Shown here piece after piece: positions 33,462 to 41,975 of a DNA stretch of 64,000 nucleotides. Both the position numbers and the translations under genes were made by a program. Position 1 is the stretch's first letter. Every line of letters starts with the position of its first letter. The stretch is from an uncultured Christensenellaceae bacterium (GTDB taxonomy: Bacteria > Bacillota > Clostridia > Christensenellales > Borkfalkiaceae). Location of the stretch: assembly GCA_910586945.1 (NCBI GenBank), contig CAJULO010000005.1, positions 41,520-105,519 of the forward strand. The letters are read 5' to 3'. The notes beneath the pieces were generated by a model. That model was given only the letters and a program-made list of their open reading frames with translations. It was not told where the DNA came from and did not search any database.

Positions 33462-34973
33462 TTATGTGCGTCCACCTTTTTTTCTATAGACAACAATACG
33501 CTCTTGTCCTTTTAATGGGAAGTTTAAATGCGCGTTACTTTGTTGTATAAGTTCTGGTGGTTGTCTCAATTGTTTTGCAATTTTCCATAGTGTATCCCCT
33601 TTTTTAGGTAAATACACACTGATTGCACTATCTGTTTGCACAATTGTATCACCTATATGTAATTTGGATAAGTATTTTACTTCATCATGATTATCTATTG
33701 TGATGAAAAGCTTAAATGTTGCTTCTGTTTCCAGCTCGCCCTCTACCTTTTGTTGCACTGCTACTCCACATGCTATACAACTTACACGCACTTTTTGTCC
33801 TGTTTTTACTTTGTCAAATGCTATTGGGAAAGTAAATGGTAAATGCAAGGTGGCACTTTTTGTTATATTATCACTATCTTTATAAAATAATATACTTTTT
33901 AATAGTCCTTCTGCTATAATTTCTCCATCTTGTGCCATTGCCATAATTTCTGTACTGTGTAGCGCTGTTGCATATAAAACACATCCAAAGTCAATTTGCT
34001 TATCTATGATTGCTGTACCATGTATCTTTTCCGTGGCACTAAAAGCATATGCTGGTTCCTGTATACTATAATTTTCCTTAGTGGCTAGACTGTTATGATT
34101 GAGACAAAAAGCATCATCAACTACAGTAACTTCATCTTTAATAAATACTTTTCCATATACTGCTACTTTAAAAGTTGCAACTATATGACACTTGTTGCGT
34201 TCTTCATCACATGTTGCCTGTAAATTGACAGACTGAATATTAGCACTTGCTATACTTGCAAGTTTAGGTACTGCATCAGCACATGCTATCTCGGCATGGA
34301 ACGGAATCAATCTTTCATAACATAAGATAACATTTTCCCCCTCTTTTTTAGCAATAATGGATAAATTGATTTCTCCACTTGTATTTAAACTTTCTACTCC
34401 CGTTACTACTTTTGTACAGTTAATTTGTTCGCAGTGCATTAGAATATCACCCACATACTCTGTCTCAAATTCCTCTTCAATTTCAAAAATACCATTGCAA
34501 TGTTGAATTTGTCTCGTGGACATAGGACGATAATTACAAACAATATTTTCACCGCCAGAAAGATATTCTAATTCTTCGTTTGCAAATATACTAATTGTTG
34601 CCGTTATAATTGTAGATAATATGATTGCCTTACCGTCTTGCTTTACTGTTGTTTTTTCAAGTTTGAAAGCAATATCCGTCTTATGATTACTTGCTATTGC
34701 AACATCTTCTGCTTTATGTGAAAATTCTATCCCGCGTTCAGTTGCAATAATACCTCCATCCATATTCTTTGCAAGAATGCTATAGTGTATTTTTCCTCCA
34801 TAACGAACCTCTCCAGCATGTACTTCTTCCCCACCAATTACTAGGCTTGGATGTACTGCTAAAATAGTATTTTCAGCATAATCTGGCATTTTACATTCTA
34901 CAATAGATTGTGCTATTACTTCTGTTATTTTTTTTGTATGTTTATGTTTTGCATATGATGGTGTTGCTGTCAT
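33462..34973 (-). CDS. sipL: SPOCS (DUF3794) and LysM protein, SipL-like spore coat factor
   Basis: The protein has 503 residues. Repeated SPOCS/DUF3794 domains of about 100 residues fill the N-terminal 430 (for example CKMPDYAENTILAVHPSL and TGVESLNTSGEINLSII). A C-terminal LysM (about 453-500: LPKKGDTLWKIAKQL) follows. There is no signal peptide, consistent with a mother-cell cytosolic coat protein. In Clostridioides difficile SipL has this architecture and its LysM binds SpoIVA. A sigma-E-like promoter precedes it, and it is divergent from veg. AAGGGAG precedes the ATG. Confidence 0.85.
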   Translation of the reverse strand: MTATPSYAKHKHTKKITEVIAQSIVECKMPDYAENTILAVHPSLVIGGEEVHAGEVRYGGKIHYSILAKNMDGGIIATERGIEFSHKAEDVAIASNHKTDIAFKLEKTTVKQDGKAIILSTIITATISIFANEELEYLSGGENIVCNYRPMSTRQIQHCNGIFEIEEEFETEYVGDILMHCEQINCTKVVTGVESLNTSGEINLSIIAKKEGENVILCYERLIPFHAEIACADAVPKLASIASANIQSVNLQATCDEERNKCHIVATFKVAVYGKVFIKDEVTVVDDAFCLNHNSLATKENYSIQEPAYAFSATEKIHGTAIIDKQIDFGCVLYATALHSTEIMAMAQDGEIIAEGLLKSILFYKDSDNITKSATLHLPFTFPIAFDKVKTGQKVRVSCIACGVAVQQKVEGELETEATFKLFITIDNHDEVKYLSKLHIGDTIVQTDSAISVYLPKKGDTLWKIAKQLRQPPELIQQSNAHLNFPLKGQERIVVYRKKGGRT

Positions 34974-35001
34974 ATTTTTTCTCCCTTAATTTATATGTTT
35001 T

Positions 35002-35030
35002 AATGTATGTCCTCCACACGAAAATTATGA
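35002..35030 (-). promoter_or_regulatory. Candidate sigma-E promoter for the sipL-like gene
   Basis: On the minus strand, TCATAAT (35030-35024), a 14-base spacer and CATACATT (35009-35002), which fit the sigma-E consensus KMATATT - 14 or 15 bases - CATACANT with one mismatch. The position, about 30 bases before the start, is right. Confidence 0.6.
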
Positions 35031-35121
35031 ATATTTCAAAGATTTTTTTAGCAAAATTTAGCATTTTCGCCTTTTATTTAATTTTATGCATAAATCTACT
35101 AAATATGGCAATACTATTTTT

Positions 35122-35361
35122 ATGATAAAACCATTTAAAAGTATTCATGCCGTGAAGCAGGAAATTCAAAATTTTTACGACAGACCTGTTGCTGTTTCAG
35201 TCAATTTGGGACGCAACAAAATTCAAAATTTTACAGGTAAATTAACAGGTATTTATCCAGCTCTAGTGACTGTTGTCCCAGATGATAGTAGTTATCGTGG
35301 TAAAACATCCTATTCTTATGCTGAAATTTTATGCGGAATTGTTAAAATAACAGCAAGATAA
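35122..35361 (+). CDS. veg: Veg-family protein
   Basis: The ATG at 35122 (MIKPFKSIHAVKQEI) is preferred to one at 35086 because it matches the length of Bacillus Veg; neither has a strong ribosome site. The 79-residue protein has the Veg core GRNKIQNFTGKLTGIYPALVTV and the near-invariant SYSYAEIL. Veg affects biofilm matrix and spore outgrowth in Bacillus. In Bacillus it lies next to rsmA; here the rpsF operon and sipL intervene. Confidence 0.9.
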   Translation: MIKPFKSIHAVKQEIQNFYDRPVAVSVNLGRNKIQNFTGKLTGIYPALVTVVPDDSSYRGKTSYSYAEILCGIVKITAR

Positions 35362-35440
35362 CCTCCAATCCTTTTCTTTTGCATCCATTACTATCTCATT
35401 TTTATAAAAAATATCTATCGTCATAAGCAAAACAAAATAG

Positions 35441-35494
35441 TTTTAGTCAATAAAAAAAGAGAGTTGTACTACTCTCTTTTTTTATTGACTAAAA
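35441..35494. terminator. Bidirectional terminator with 23-bp arms
   Basis: The arms 35441-35463 and 35472-35494 are perfectly complementary with an 8-base loop; the stem includes an A run, GAGAG and its complement. It overlaps the stop codon of the zinc-ribbon gene (35489-35491) and also serves veg. Confidence 0.9.
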
Positions 35495-35983
35495 ATCATC
35501 TTCAAAATCGTCCTCATCTTCATCTTCATCATCATCATCATAGTCATCTTCGTCTTCGTCAAGAATATCAATATTTTCCTCATTGAATTCATCTAGTTCT
35601 TCCTCTAGTAGTTCATCTTCAAATTCTTCATCAATACTTTCGTCAATGCTTTCCTCGATTTCATCTTCTAAAGCAAGTTCACGAATATCTTCATCCAAAT
35701 ATTTACGCCATTCATCATCTTGTTCAACATCACTTTCAAACTCATCATCTGCTAAAATATTTTTATCTCTGCAATCTTCACAACAACTTTCTGTTAAAGA
35801 AATATAATTTTCTCCACATATTGGACAAAGTTTTGTTGCTTCAGAATCATCAGAACCAAATTCATCAATATCAGCAAAACGCAAATGTCTTCCTTGCCTT
35901 TCTGCCAAACAAACTTCGCATAATTCTTTATCTTCTTCAATATAATTTAAGTCACATCTAGGACATTTTATATATTTTGGCAT
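35489..35983 (-). CDS. Double zinc-ribbon protein with very acidic tail
   Basis: The 164-residue protein has two CxxC pairs at the N-terminus (CPRC and CEVC), a second set at about 53-71 (CPIC and CEDC), and then about 80 residues of nearly pure Asp/Glu ending EDDFEDDF. No enzyme motif is visible. The first ribbon resembles TFIIB/rubredoxin-type knuckles; the acidic tail could mimic nucleic acid or bind basic proteins. Function unknown; the composition is the main evidence. Confidence 0.65.
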   Translation of the reverse strand: MPKYIKCPRCDLNYIEEDKELCEVCLAERQGRHLRFADIDEFGSDDSEATKLCPICGENYISLTESCCEDCRDKNILADDEFESDVEQDDEWRKYLDEDIRELALEDEIEESIDESIDEEFEDELLEEELDEFNEENIDILDEDEDDYDDDDEDEDEDDFEDDF

Positions 35984-36080
35984 GTATAATTTAACTCCAT
36001 AAATTTAAATTTTAAGATGCAATTTTCATTGCTACTTGTATTGTATGAGTTATCTTGTATTTTTTCTACAGCATTATATT

Positions 36081-38354
36081 TCAATTAGCTTTTCTATCTG
36101 CTTTCTTTTTACGCTTCATAAAATAGAAAGTTGCAAATGTTGCTCCACCAGCTACCGCAACACCTAGAGGCACAAACAATGCCCACCATTGCCATGTCCA
36201 TCCGGTTGGAGTCGGTATTGTTGGTAACAGTGCTGTCGCTATATCATTTTGTCGAGATTGTCCACCATTTACTCTCTCTCCAATCATACTATAAAAATCA
36301 CTCTCTGTCTTTGTCTGATTTTTATCATTTTTAGGTAAAGCTGTAAAGTTGAGAGCACCGTTTTGTTTTCCATCTATAAATAATTGTGTCCATGATACCG
36401 CTTGTTCTGTCTCTGCTTCCACCAATTTTTCATAATATGCACTTAATTTATGTCCTGCAAATTTTGCTCTTTCTGTAGGCAAAAGTTGTAATCCTGTATA
36501 AAAATAAAATTTTGCTAAATTTAATGTCGTCGTTCTATAGGCATTAAAGCTTTGTAAATTTGTCATCTTGTCAATATTATTAAATGCATCTTGTATCTTT
36601 TTCCAGTCTTCATTCTGTTGTTTTAAATTTGTTGTATCAAGTACATTGATATAATCTTCACCATACGTGGATGCATTTGCAAAAAATAAATATTCTTTGC
36701 CACCTATTGGCAAAACTTCTGGCTTATACCAGTCCGTTTTATATTCAATTTCTAAAAATTGAATGCCTTCTTGTTCTTTTAAAAAAGTATTGTTATTCTC
36801 TCTAAAAGCTACTTTATAGAGTTTTTTGCCACTACTTCCATTGGCATTGTAATATAAATTATTTCCTTGTACAAATAAAACCTCACTATCTGATGTAACG
36901 CCCGTTTCAGTTAATACTTGCGTCGTCGTTCCAGTCGCTGTGATAGAATTTCCTGCTTTTACTTGATTTAGCTGAATTGTATTTAAAACTCCTGTGCTAG
37001 AATTACTGCTACTACTATCACTACCACTGCGCATCATATAGGCAAATCCTTGCTGATTTTCTCCCATTGTAACAACAACTGCATTGGAAAGGACAGAGTT
37101 TGATTGTCCTGCTGATTTTAATAATACTGGGGTTAAAGTATTGCTAAAATCTATATTTGTTACTGTACCTGCAGCTGGATAAAAATTATGTTGTGTTTTC
37201 TCTGTTTCATTATACTTTTTCTCATTAAAAGCATACACATATCTAGTATTTGCATTTGCAGCATTTAAATACTCAATTTCAAAAAATAAAGTACCTAAAT
37301 CACTCCCATCATCCTTACCTGTACTATAATTCTGCTTACTAAGATATCTTGTCAATTGAAAATTTATACCATATAACCCATTATTATTTGTATTATTTGC
37401 ACTCGTATCTCTGTCCGCATTGAAAATTGTTTTATCATCTACACTAGATATTCCATCATATAGCAATTCTCCTTGGTTACAGTACTCTAATACGCTATTA
37501 TCTTGTGCAACAAAACCTTCTTGTCTTAAACTTTCAGTTGTTATCCCTTTTTCACTTGCCGTATTGATACCTGCACCAGTAATCTCTACTCTATACAATT
37601 GACGATATGTGAAAGTTTGTGGAGCTTTATACTCTTTACTATTTCTTTTATATGTCTTTTGATTCTTGCTCGCAGATGGGTTAACAACTTGCATTGTATA
37701 ATAGACATATTTAGCTTCTACATTTTGGTCTTCTGGTAAAATAACACTATCATATCCGCGTACAAGAACGGTATCTCTCTTTGCAGATATATCAAAACTA
37801 TGCATTTCTTTATTTCCAGAATCTAAGTATATTAAATAAACTTTACCATTTTGTATTGTAAAACGGTATTCCGTATTGTTATTCATCGCTCTTGCTAAAT
37901 TACGAACGCCTGTCCCATCTAATTTGGCACATTTAAAATTGAGATATTCCTTTTCTATTTGACCTTTTAAGTTTTTTGTGGTATTTGGTGATGCATAATA
38001 AATATATCCATCATGTATTACAAGTCCAGATTTATAATCTGCAGATACAATAAGTTCTGGAATAACCATCTCTGCTGCGGCATTCTTCTGCAATGTATCA
38101 ACATGCAACCGCATTAAAGCACCTTTTATAACTTTTCCATATTTATTATTTGCTTGATAGTTTTCTACTCCATTTATAAAATAAATATAATTTCCTACTT
38201 GGTTGACAAATCCATATTGACTTGTAACTGTTCCATTTTGTAAGCTACCATCATCTTTCAGTGGCCTACGATTACATCCAATAAATAAAAATAATGGCAA
38301 TATAAGTACTATCGACAATAGCACAATGGAAAACCCTTTCAATATTTTTTTCAT
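36081..38354 (-). CDS. Large lipoprotein with C-terminal membrane anchor
   Basis: The start at 38354 (MKKILKGFS) has AAAGGAGCT upstream; the open frame extends 15 codons further without support. The length is 757 residues. A signal helix ends in the lipobox FLFIGC. Repeats such as GNYIYFING, DGYIYYAS, NGKVYLIY and GNNLYYNA at about 50-60 residue spacing resemble the DUF5050/beta-propeller class of extracellular proteins. A helical region (about 590-700) is followed by a TM helix (about 725-750) and a basic tail. Double anchoring (lipid and TM) is unusual. Role unknown. Confidence 0.7.
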   Translation of the reverse strand: MKKILKGFSIVLLSIVLILPLFLFIGCNRRPLKDDGSLQNGTVTSQYGFVNQVGNYIYFINGVENYQANNKYGKVIKGALMRLHVDTLQKNAAAEMVIPELIVSADYKSGLVIHDGYIYYASPNTTKNLKGQIEKEYLNFKCAKLDGTGVRNLARAMNNNTEYRFTIQNGKVYLIYLDSGNKEMHSFDISAKRDTVLVRGYDSVILPEDQNVEAKYVYYTMQVVNPSASKNQKTYKRNSKEYKAPQTFTYRQLYRVEITGAGINTASEKGITTESLRQEGFVAQDNSVLEYCNQGELLYDGISSVDDKTIFNADRDTSANNTNNNGLYGINFQLTRYLSKQNYSTGKDDGSDLGTLFFEIEYLNAANANTRYVYAFNEKKYNETEKTQHNFYPAAGTVTNIDFSNTLTPVLLKSAGQSNSVLSNAVVVTMGENQQGFAYMMRSGSDSSSSNSSTGVLNTIQLNQVKAGNSITATGTTTQVLTETGVTSDSEVLFVQGNNLYYNANGSSGKKLYKVAFRENNNTFLKEQEGIQFLEIEYKTDWYKPEVLPIGGKEYLFFANASTYGEDYINVLDTTNLKQQNEDWKKIQDAFNNIDKMTNLQSFNAYRTTTLNLAKFYFYTGLQLLPTERAKFAGHKLSAYYEKLVEAETEQAVSWTQLFIDGKQNGALNFTALPKNDKNQTKTESDFYSMIGERVNGGQSRQNDIATALLPTIPTPTGWTWQWWALFVPLGVAVAGGATFATFYFMKRKKKADRKAN

Positions 38355-38384
38355 AGTAGCTCCTTTCATAATCGAATAGATTGC

Positions 38385-38412
38385 ACACGATATGTACAAT
38401 ATGCATATCCTA
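38385..38412 (+). promoter_or_regulatory. Possible sigma-K-like promoter before the 88-residue gene
   Basis: ACA (38385-38387), a 16-base spacer and CATATCCTA (38404-38412) match the sigma-K pattern and share the GCACAC -35 context with the site at 575. The predicted start would leave a very short leader, which weakens the case. Confidence 0.35.
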
Positions 38413-38429
38413 AATATAGGGGGATGATT

Positions 38430-38696
38430 ATGGAAAAATTTGGACTTTTACAACTATTATCTTCTTTTGCAAAAAATTTACAAGAGGAGAATCAAAATAA
38501 TAACCAACAAAATATTCTAGATGTTTTTATGGATAACTCTGTACAAAATACATCCGCTATACCACCGCAACAGACAAATAGTCCAACACCATCTAATAGT
38601 ATTTTTACAAGTGAAATTCGTCAAAAACACTTCAATAATATTTTATTGCGTCATGAAGAAATTTCAAGAAGAATTGATAAACGAAACAAACACTAA
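38430..38696 (+). CDS. Small Gln/Asn-rich protein of unknown function
   Basis: The 88-residue protein starts at the second ATG (38430), where AGGGGG is correctly spaced. An amphipathic N-terminus (EKFGLLQLLSSFAKNL), an Asn/Gln/Pro/Ser-rich middle, and a basic helical C-terminus (RHEEISRRIDKRNK). No family recognised. It is divergent from the large lipoprotein. A sigma-K-like motif upstream would make it a spore protein, but this is speculative. Confidence 0.5.
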   Translation: MEKFGLLQLLSSFAKNLQEENQNNNQQNILDVFMDNSVQNTSAIPPQQTNSPTPSNSIFTSEIRQKHFNNILLRHEEISRRIDKRNKH

Positions 38697-38721
38697 ATAC
38701 TTGCTTTAGCGTTTGTTTCGT
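38681..38721. other. 17-bp stem-loop over the stop codon region
   Basis: The arms 38681-38697 and 38705-38721 pair with a single mismatch (A/C). No T run follows, so this is not a standard terminator. It lies at the end of the 88-residue gene, between convergent genes. A second, smaller hairpin (arms 38729-38738 and 38742-38751, 10 bp perfect) follows directly. Confidence 0.65.
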
Positions 38722-38790
38722 CATATGCATATAGACAAGCTTTGTCTATATAATAAAAGTACGCAGTTCTTATCAATAGCTACAATAAAA

Positions 38791-39204
38791 TTATCTCTTA
38801 GAGAATTGAGGTGCTCTTCTTGCCTTTTTAAGTCCATATTTTTTACGCTCTTTTGCACGAGGGTCACGCGTTAAAAATCCGGCTTTTTTCAATGAAGGAC
38901 GAAGCTCTGGTTGTGCTTGTATCAACGCACGGGATATCCCATGACGCACTGCACCTGCTTGACCGGTCGTTCCGCCGCCACATACATTCACCATAATATC
39001 ATAACTTACTGTTGTTTGTGTCAATTCAAGCGGCTGTTTGATGATAATTTGTAATGTGCCTTGTGGAAAATAATTATCAAGCGTTCTACCATTTACTATT
39101 ATATTGCCAGAACCTGCAGGAAGTAAACGCACTCTAGCAATTGCTTTTTTACGACGTCCTGTTCCCCAAAATTGAATTTTCTTTTTTACATTTGCTTTTA
39201 CCAT
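38791..39204 (-). CDS. rpsI: Ribosomal protein S9
   Basis: The 137-residue protein has the S9 signature GTGRRKKAIARVRL, the central GGGTTGQAGAVRHGISRAL, and the basic C-terminal tail ending FSKR that reaches the P-site tRNA. The N-terminus is slightly extended. It lies 12 bases after rplM. Confidence 0.97.
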   Translation of the reverse strand: MVKANVKKKIQFWGTGRRKKAIARVRLLPAGSGNIIVNGRTLDNYFPQGTLQIIIKQPLELTQTTVSYDIMVNVCGGGTTGQAGAVRHGISRALIQAQPELRPSLKKAGFLTRDPRAKERKKYGLKKARRAPQFSKR

Positions 39205-39216
39205 TTGCTTACCTCT

Positions 39217-39648
39217 CTAAAATAATTGCAATTGTTCAGGCTTTTGTGCCTCATGGTTGTGCTGTGCATCTTTATATACTCTCAACTTCTTTAGCATCTG
39301 TCTACCTAAAGAGTTTTTGGGTAACATCCCTCTAACCGCTTCATATACTGCTACATCACTTTTTTCAGCGAGCATTTTTCGGTATGGAACTTCCTTTAAA
39401 CCACCAATGTATCCAGTATGATATCTATAAAATTTGTTATCTAACTTTTTCCCCGTTAAAACAACTTTATCGCTGTTAATAACAATAACAAAATCACCGG
39501 TATCTGTATGGGGGGTAAATGTTGCCTTATGCTTACCACGAAGTATGCTTGCTACTTTTGAAGCCAATCGACCAAGCGGTAAATTGCTTGCATCAACAAC
39601 ATACCATTTTCTTTCTACCGTTTGGGCATTTGCCATATAGGTTTTCAT
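39217..39648 (-). CDS. rplM: Ribosomal protein L13
   Basis: The 143-residue protein contains WYVVDASNLPLGRLAS, HTDTGDFVIVINSDKV and the AVRGMLPKNSLGRQMLKKL block of L13. GGAG precedes the start, and a consensus promoter lies at 39724-39752. In many Firmicutes rplM-rpsI follows rplQ and truA; here it is a separate unit about 7 kb from the rplQ end. Confidence 0.97.
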   Translation of the reverse strand: MKTYMANAQTVERKWYVVDASNLPLGRLASKVASILRGKHKATFTPHTDTGDFVIVINSDKVVLTGKKLDNKFYRYHTGYIGGLKEVPYRKMLAEKSDVAVYEAVRGMLPKNSLGRQMLKKLRVYKDAQHNHEAQKPEQLQLF

Positions 39649-39723
39649 GTTGTTTTCTCCTTATTCTATAATCTGATTGTTGATAAATGAAATTATTTTT
39701 ATCTTTTTCTATATACTATCTAA

Positions 39724-39752
39724 ATTTTAAAGTATATATTTTAAACTGTCAA
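39724..39752 (-). promoter_or_regulatory. Promoter of the rplM-rpsI operon
   Basis: On the minus strand, TTGACA (39752-39747), a 17-base spacer and TAAAAT (39729-39724). The leader is about 70 bases. The rest of the gap to 39994 shows no ORF or clear second promoter. Confidence 0.8.
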
Positions 39753-39994
39753 GCGGTTTTATACTTAGATTTTAAAAATTTTTTTATCTATGCAGATATA
39801 TAATAGAAACTTAAAGAAGAATGTTATTGCCAAAATACTTAAAGAAAGTGTATTTAAACAATACCATCTCTTCTCCAAAGCCCCATACGCATTCGCTATT
39901 GCACTTTACAACGAATCTTTATAAAAATCTCATAAAGAAAGGAACAAAACTAACTATATAAAAAACATAAAGGGACCTTTACAAAGGAGTTTAA

Positions 39995-41872
39995 ATGAAA
40001 AACAATGATACAGGAAAAAATAAAAACTATACAAGATTGAAAAAACAAAATTCGTCACTAAATCTTGTAGCACACCAAGGGGTACAAGATAAAAAGACAG
40101 AAAAAATAACTGCCTTAAAAGATATACATAAAGAAAGCAAAAAAAATGTAATGCAAAAATCGCCTATTCTATATATCAGTTTACTTTCAATCTGGATAAT
40201 CTTAACTGTTTTACTTTGGTATTTTTTTATAAACAGTTTTATAGATATTCCATTTTTTGCAGGTATAAAAGTAACAACAGGCCTAAGAGTGTTTACAACC
40301 ATTATTCTTGTTGCAAATGCAATGTTCATTACTTATTTTTGGCTGAATGGAGTGAAAGACTTTTTATATGTTATTTGGTATTACTCGTTTAAGCACAAAT
40401 TGATTAAACGCTATTATGCGATAATTGATACAGATGTTTCAAAAGCAAATGACAAAATTTTATTTGTCTATTGTACTTGCAATGATTTTGATGCAAAGAG
40501 TCTTGCAAAAAGTATGAATCAAAAATATCATAACTTTGATACCGTGATATTGGATGACTCGACAGATGAACAATACAAAGCAGCAATAGATGCATTTGCT
40601 GCAACACATAACATTAAAGTTGTTCGAAGAGCAGATAGAGTTGGTTTTAAGAGTGGAAATATCAATCATTATTTAATGTCAGAGGAATGTAAAGAGAAAG
40701 CATATGACTATTTTGTGATTTTGGACGCAGATGAAATTTTACCGGAAAATTATATAACAGAAAGTTTGAAGTATTTTTATGCAAAAGAAAATATTGGGAT
40801 TGTACAGGCAAATCATATTGCTACAAGAAACAGAAATTTTTTTATGAAATTATTCCATGTTGGTGTAAATTCACACTGGCCAACCTATCAAATTATGAAG
40901 CATTTTTACGGGTTTTCAACAATGCTTGGTCATGGTGCCATGATTAAAAAAGATTGTTATTATGCGGGGAAAGGAGGATTTCCAAATTTAGTTGCAGAAG
41001 ACCTCTGTTTAAGTATTGAAGCAAGAAAATATGGTTATTTTGTTGCTTTTGCTCCAAACATCATCTGTGAAGAGGAGTATCCAATTGACTATGTTGCATT
41101 TAAAAAGCGACATTCAAAGTGGACACAGGGGAATTTAGAATTTATCAAAAAATATTCTGGAAAAATAGCAAAGTCAAATATGAAATGGTATGAAAAAATG
41201 GATCTAGTACTTTTCACTTATAATCTACCTTTGACTGCTGTTTTTGCTCTATTTATATTTCTAAATTTAATTATCATACCCATTCTACATGTAGATATAA
41301 GTAAAGTTTACACCTTATGGATGACGATACCGACAATTATTTTCTTCTTCGCCCCCATGCTCAATGACTTTTTTTCTTGGATTTTTCGATTAAATCCCTT
41401 TAGGAATATATTCTATTCTTTTTGCGTCATTATCCTTTATGGGTCCATGCTTACGACATCATTTATCAGTGCTCTATTAGGTATGTTTGGTAAAAAAGCT
41501 AAATTTATTGTTACACCAAAATCATCGCAGAAAATAAGTCCTTGGTTTGCATTAAAGTGTCAATGGCCGGAAATTTTGTTTTCCTCTATCCTGCTTTTAA
41601 TATCCATATTTGTTGCTAAAAATATATTGGCAGTTATTTTAATTGTTCTAACAGGCTATCTCTCTTACTTTTTGCTATTCTTCTCAAACAGAAAATACAA
41701 TACTGTGCAAACAAAAAAGATAGATGAAAAAACAGCAAAAATTTCTTTATCTAGCAATAAAGTTTATTTATATAATAAAAAGTTAGATGAAAGGCATAAA
41801 ACAGTTGAGACAAATATAGCTAAAGTAGAACAAGAAAAGCTAATACATAAAAATATAAAAAATAAAAATTAA
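39995..41872 (+). CDS. BcsA-like processive GT2 membrane glycosyltransferase
   Basis: The protein has 625 residues. A basic cytoplasmic start (about 1-50), two TM helices (about 57-110), a cytoplasmic catalytic domain with DDSTD, DADEI (DxD), AEDLCLS (ED base) and KRHSKWTQGN (Q(R/Q)xRW-like), then four or five more TM helices and a Lys-rich tail. This is the layout of cellulose/hyaluronan/poly-GlcNAc synthases, which polymerise and export sugar at once. No BcsB or PgaB partner is nearby and there is no PilZ domain. The polymer cannot be predicted. GGAG precedes the start. Confidence 0.85.
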   Translation: MKNNDTGKNKNYTRLKKQNSSLNLVAHQGVQDKKTEKITALKDIHKESKKNVMQKSPILYISLLSIWIILTVLLWYFFINSFIDIPFFAGIKVTTGLRVFTTIILVANAMFITYFWLNGVKDFLYVIWYYSFKHKLIKRYYAIIDTDVSKANDKILFVYCTCNDFDAKSLAKSMNQKYHNFDTVILDDSTDEQYKAAIDAFAATHNIKVVRRADRVGFKSGNINHYLMSEECKEKAYDYFVILDADEILPENYITESLKYFYAKENIGIVQANHIATRNRNFFMKLFHVGVNSHWPTYQIMKHFYGFSTMLGHGAMIKKDCYYAGKGGFPNLVAEDLCLSIEARKYGYFVAFAPNIICEEEYPIDYVAFKKRHSKWTQGNLEFIKKYSGKIAKSNMKWYEKMDLVLFTYNLPLTAVFALFIFLNLIIIPILHVDISKVYTLWMTIPTIIFFFAPMLNDFFSWIFRLNPFRNIFYSFCVIILYGSMLTTSFISALLGMFGKKAKFIVTPKSSQKISPWFALKCQWPEILFSSILLLISIFVAKNILAVILIVLTGYLSYFLLFFSNRKYNTVQTKKIDEKTAKISLSSNKVYLYNKKLDERHKTVETNIAKVEQEKLIHKNIKNKN

Positions 41873-41975
41873 CTTCATGTAAAATTATAGTTTATCATAC
41901 AAATTGACAATTTTTTTAAAAATTTTACAATTTTTTACACTTTTTTTTTACTTTTACAATATACAATATAATAGT

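Noticed and set aside
35583..35807. Ser-rich plus-strand frame
   Set aside because: It is the complement of the Asp/Glu-rich tail of the zinc-ribbon gene.
41967..41972. TATAAT as the -10 of a promoter for the gene at 41976
   Set aside because: Only three bases separate it from the ATG, so the transcript would begin at or inside the start codon; without a good -35 it is not supported.
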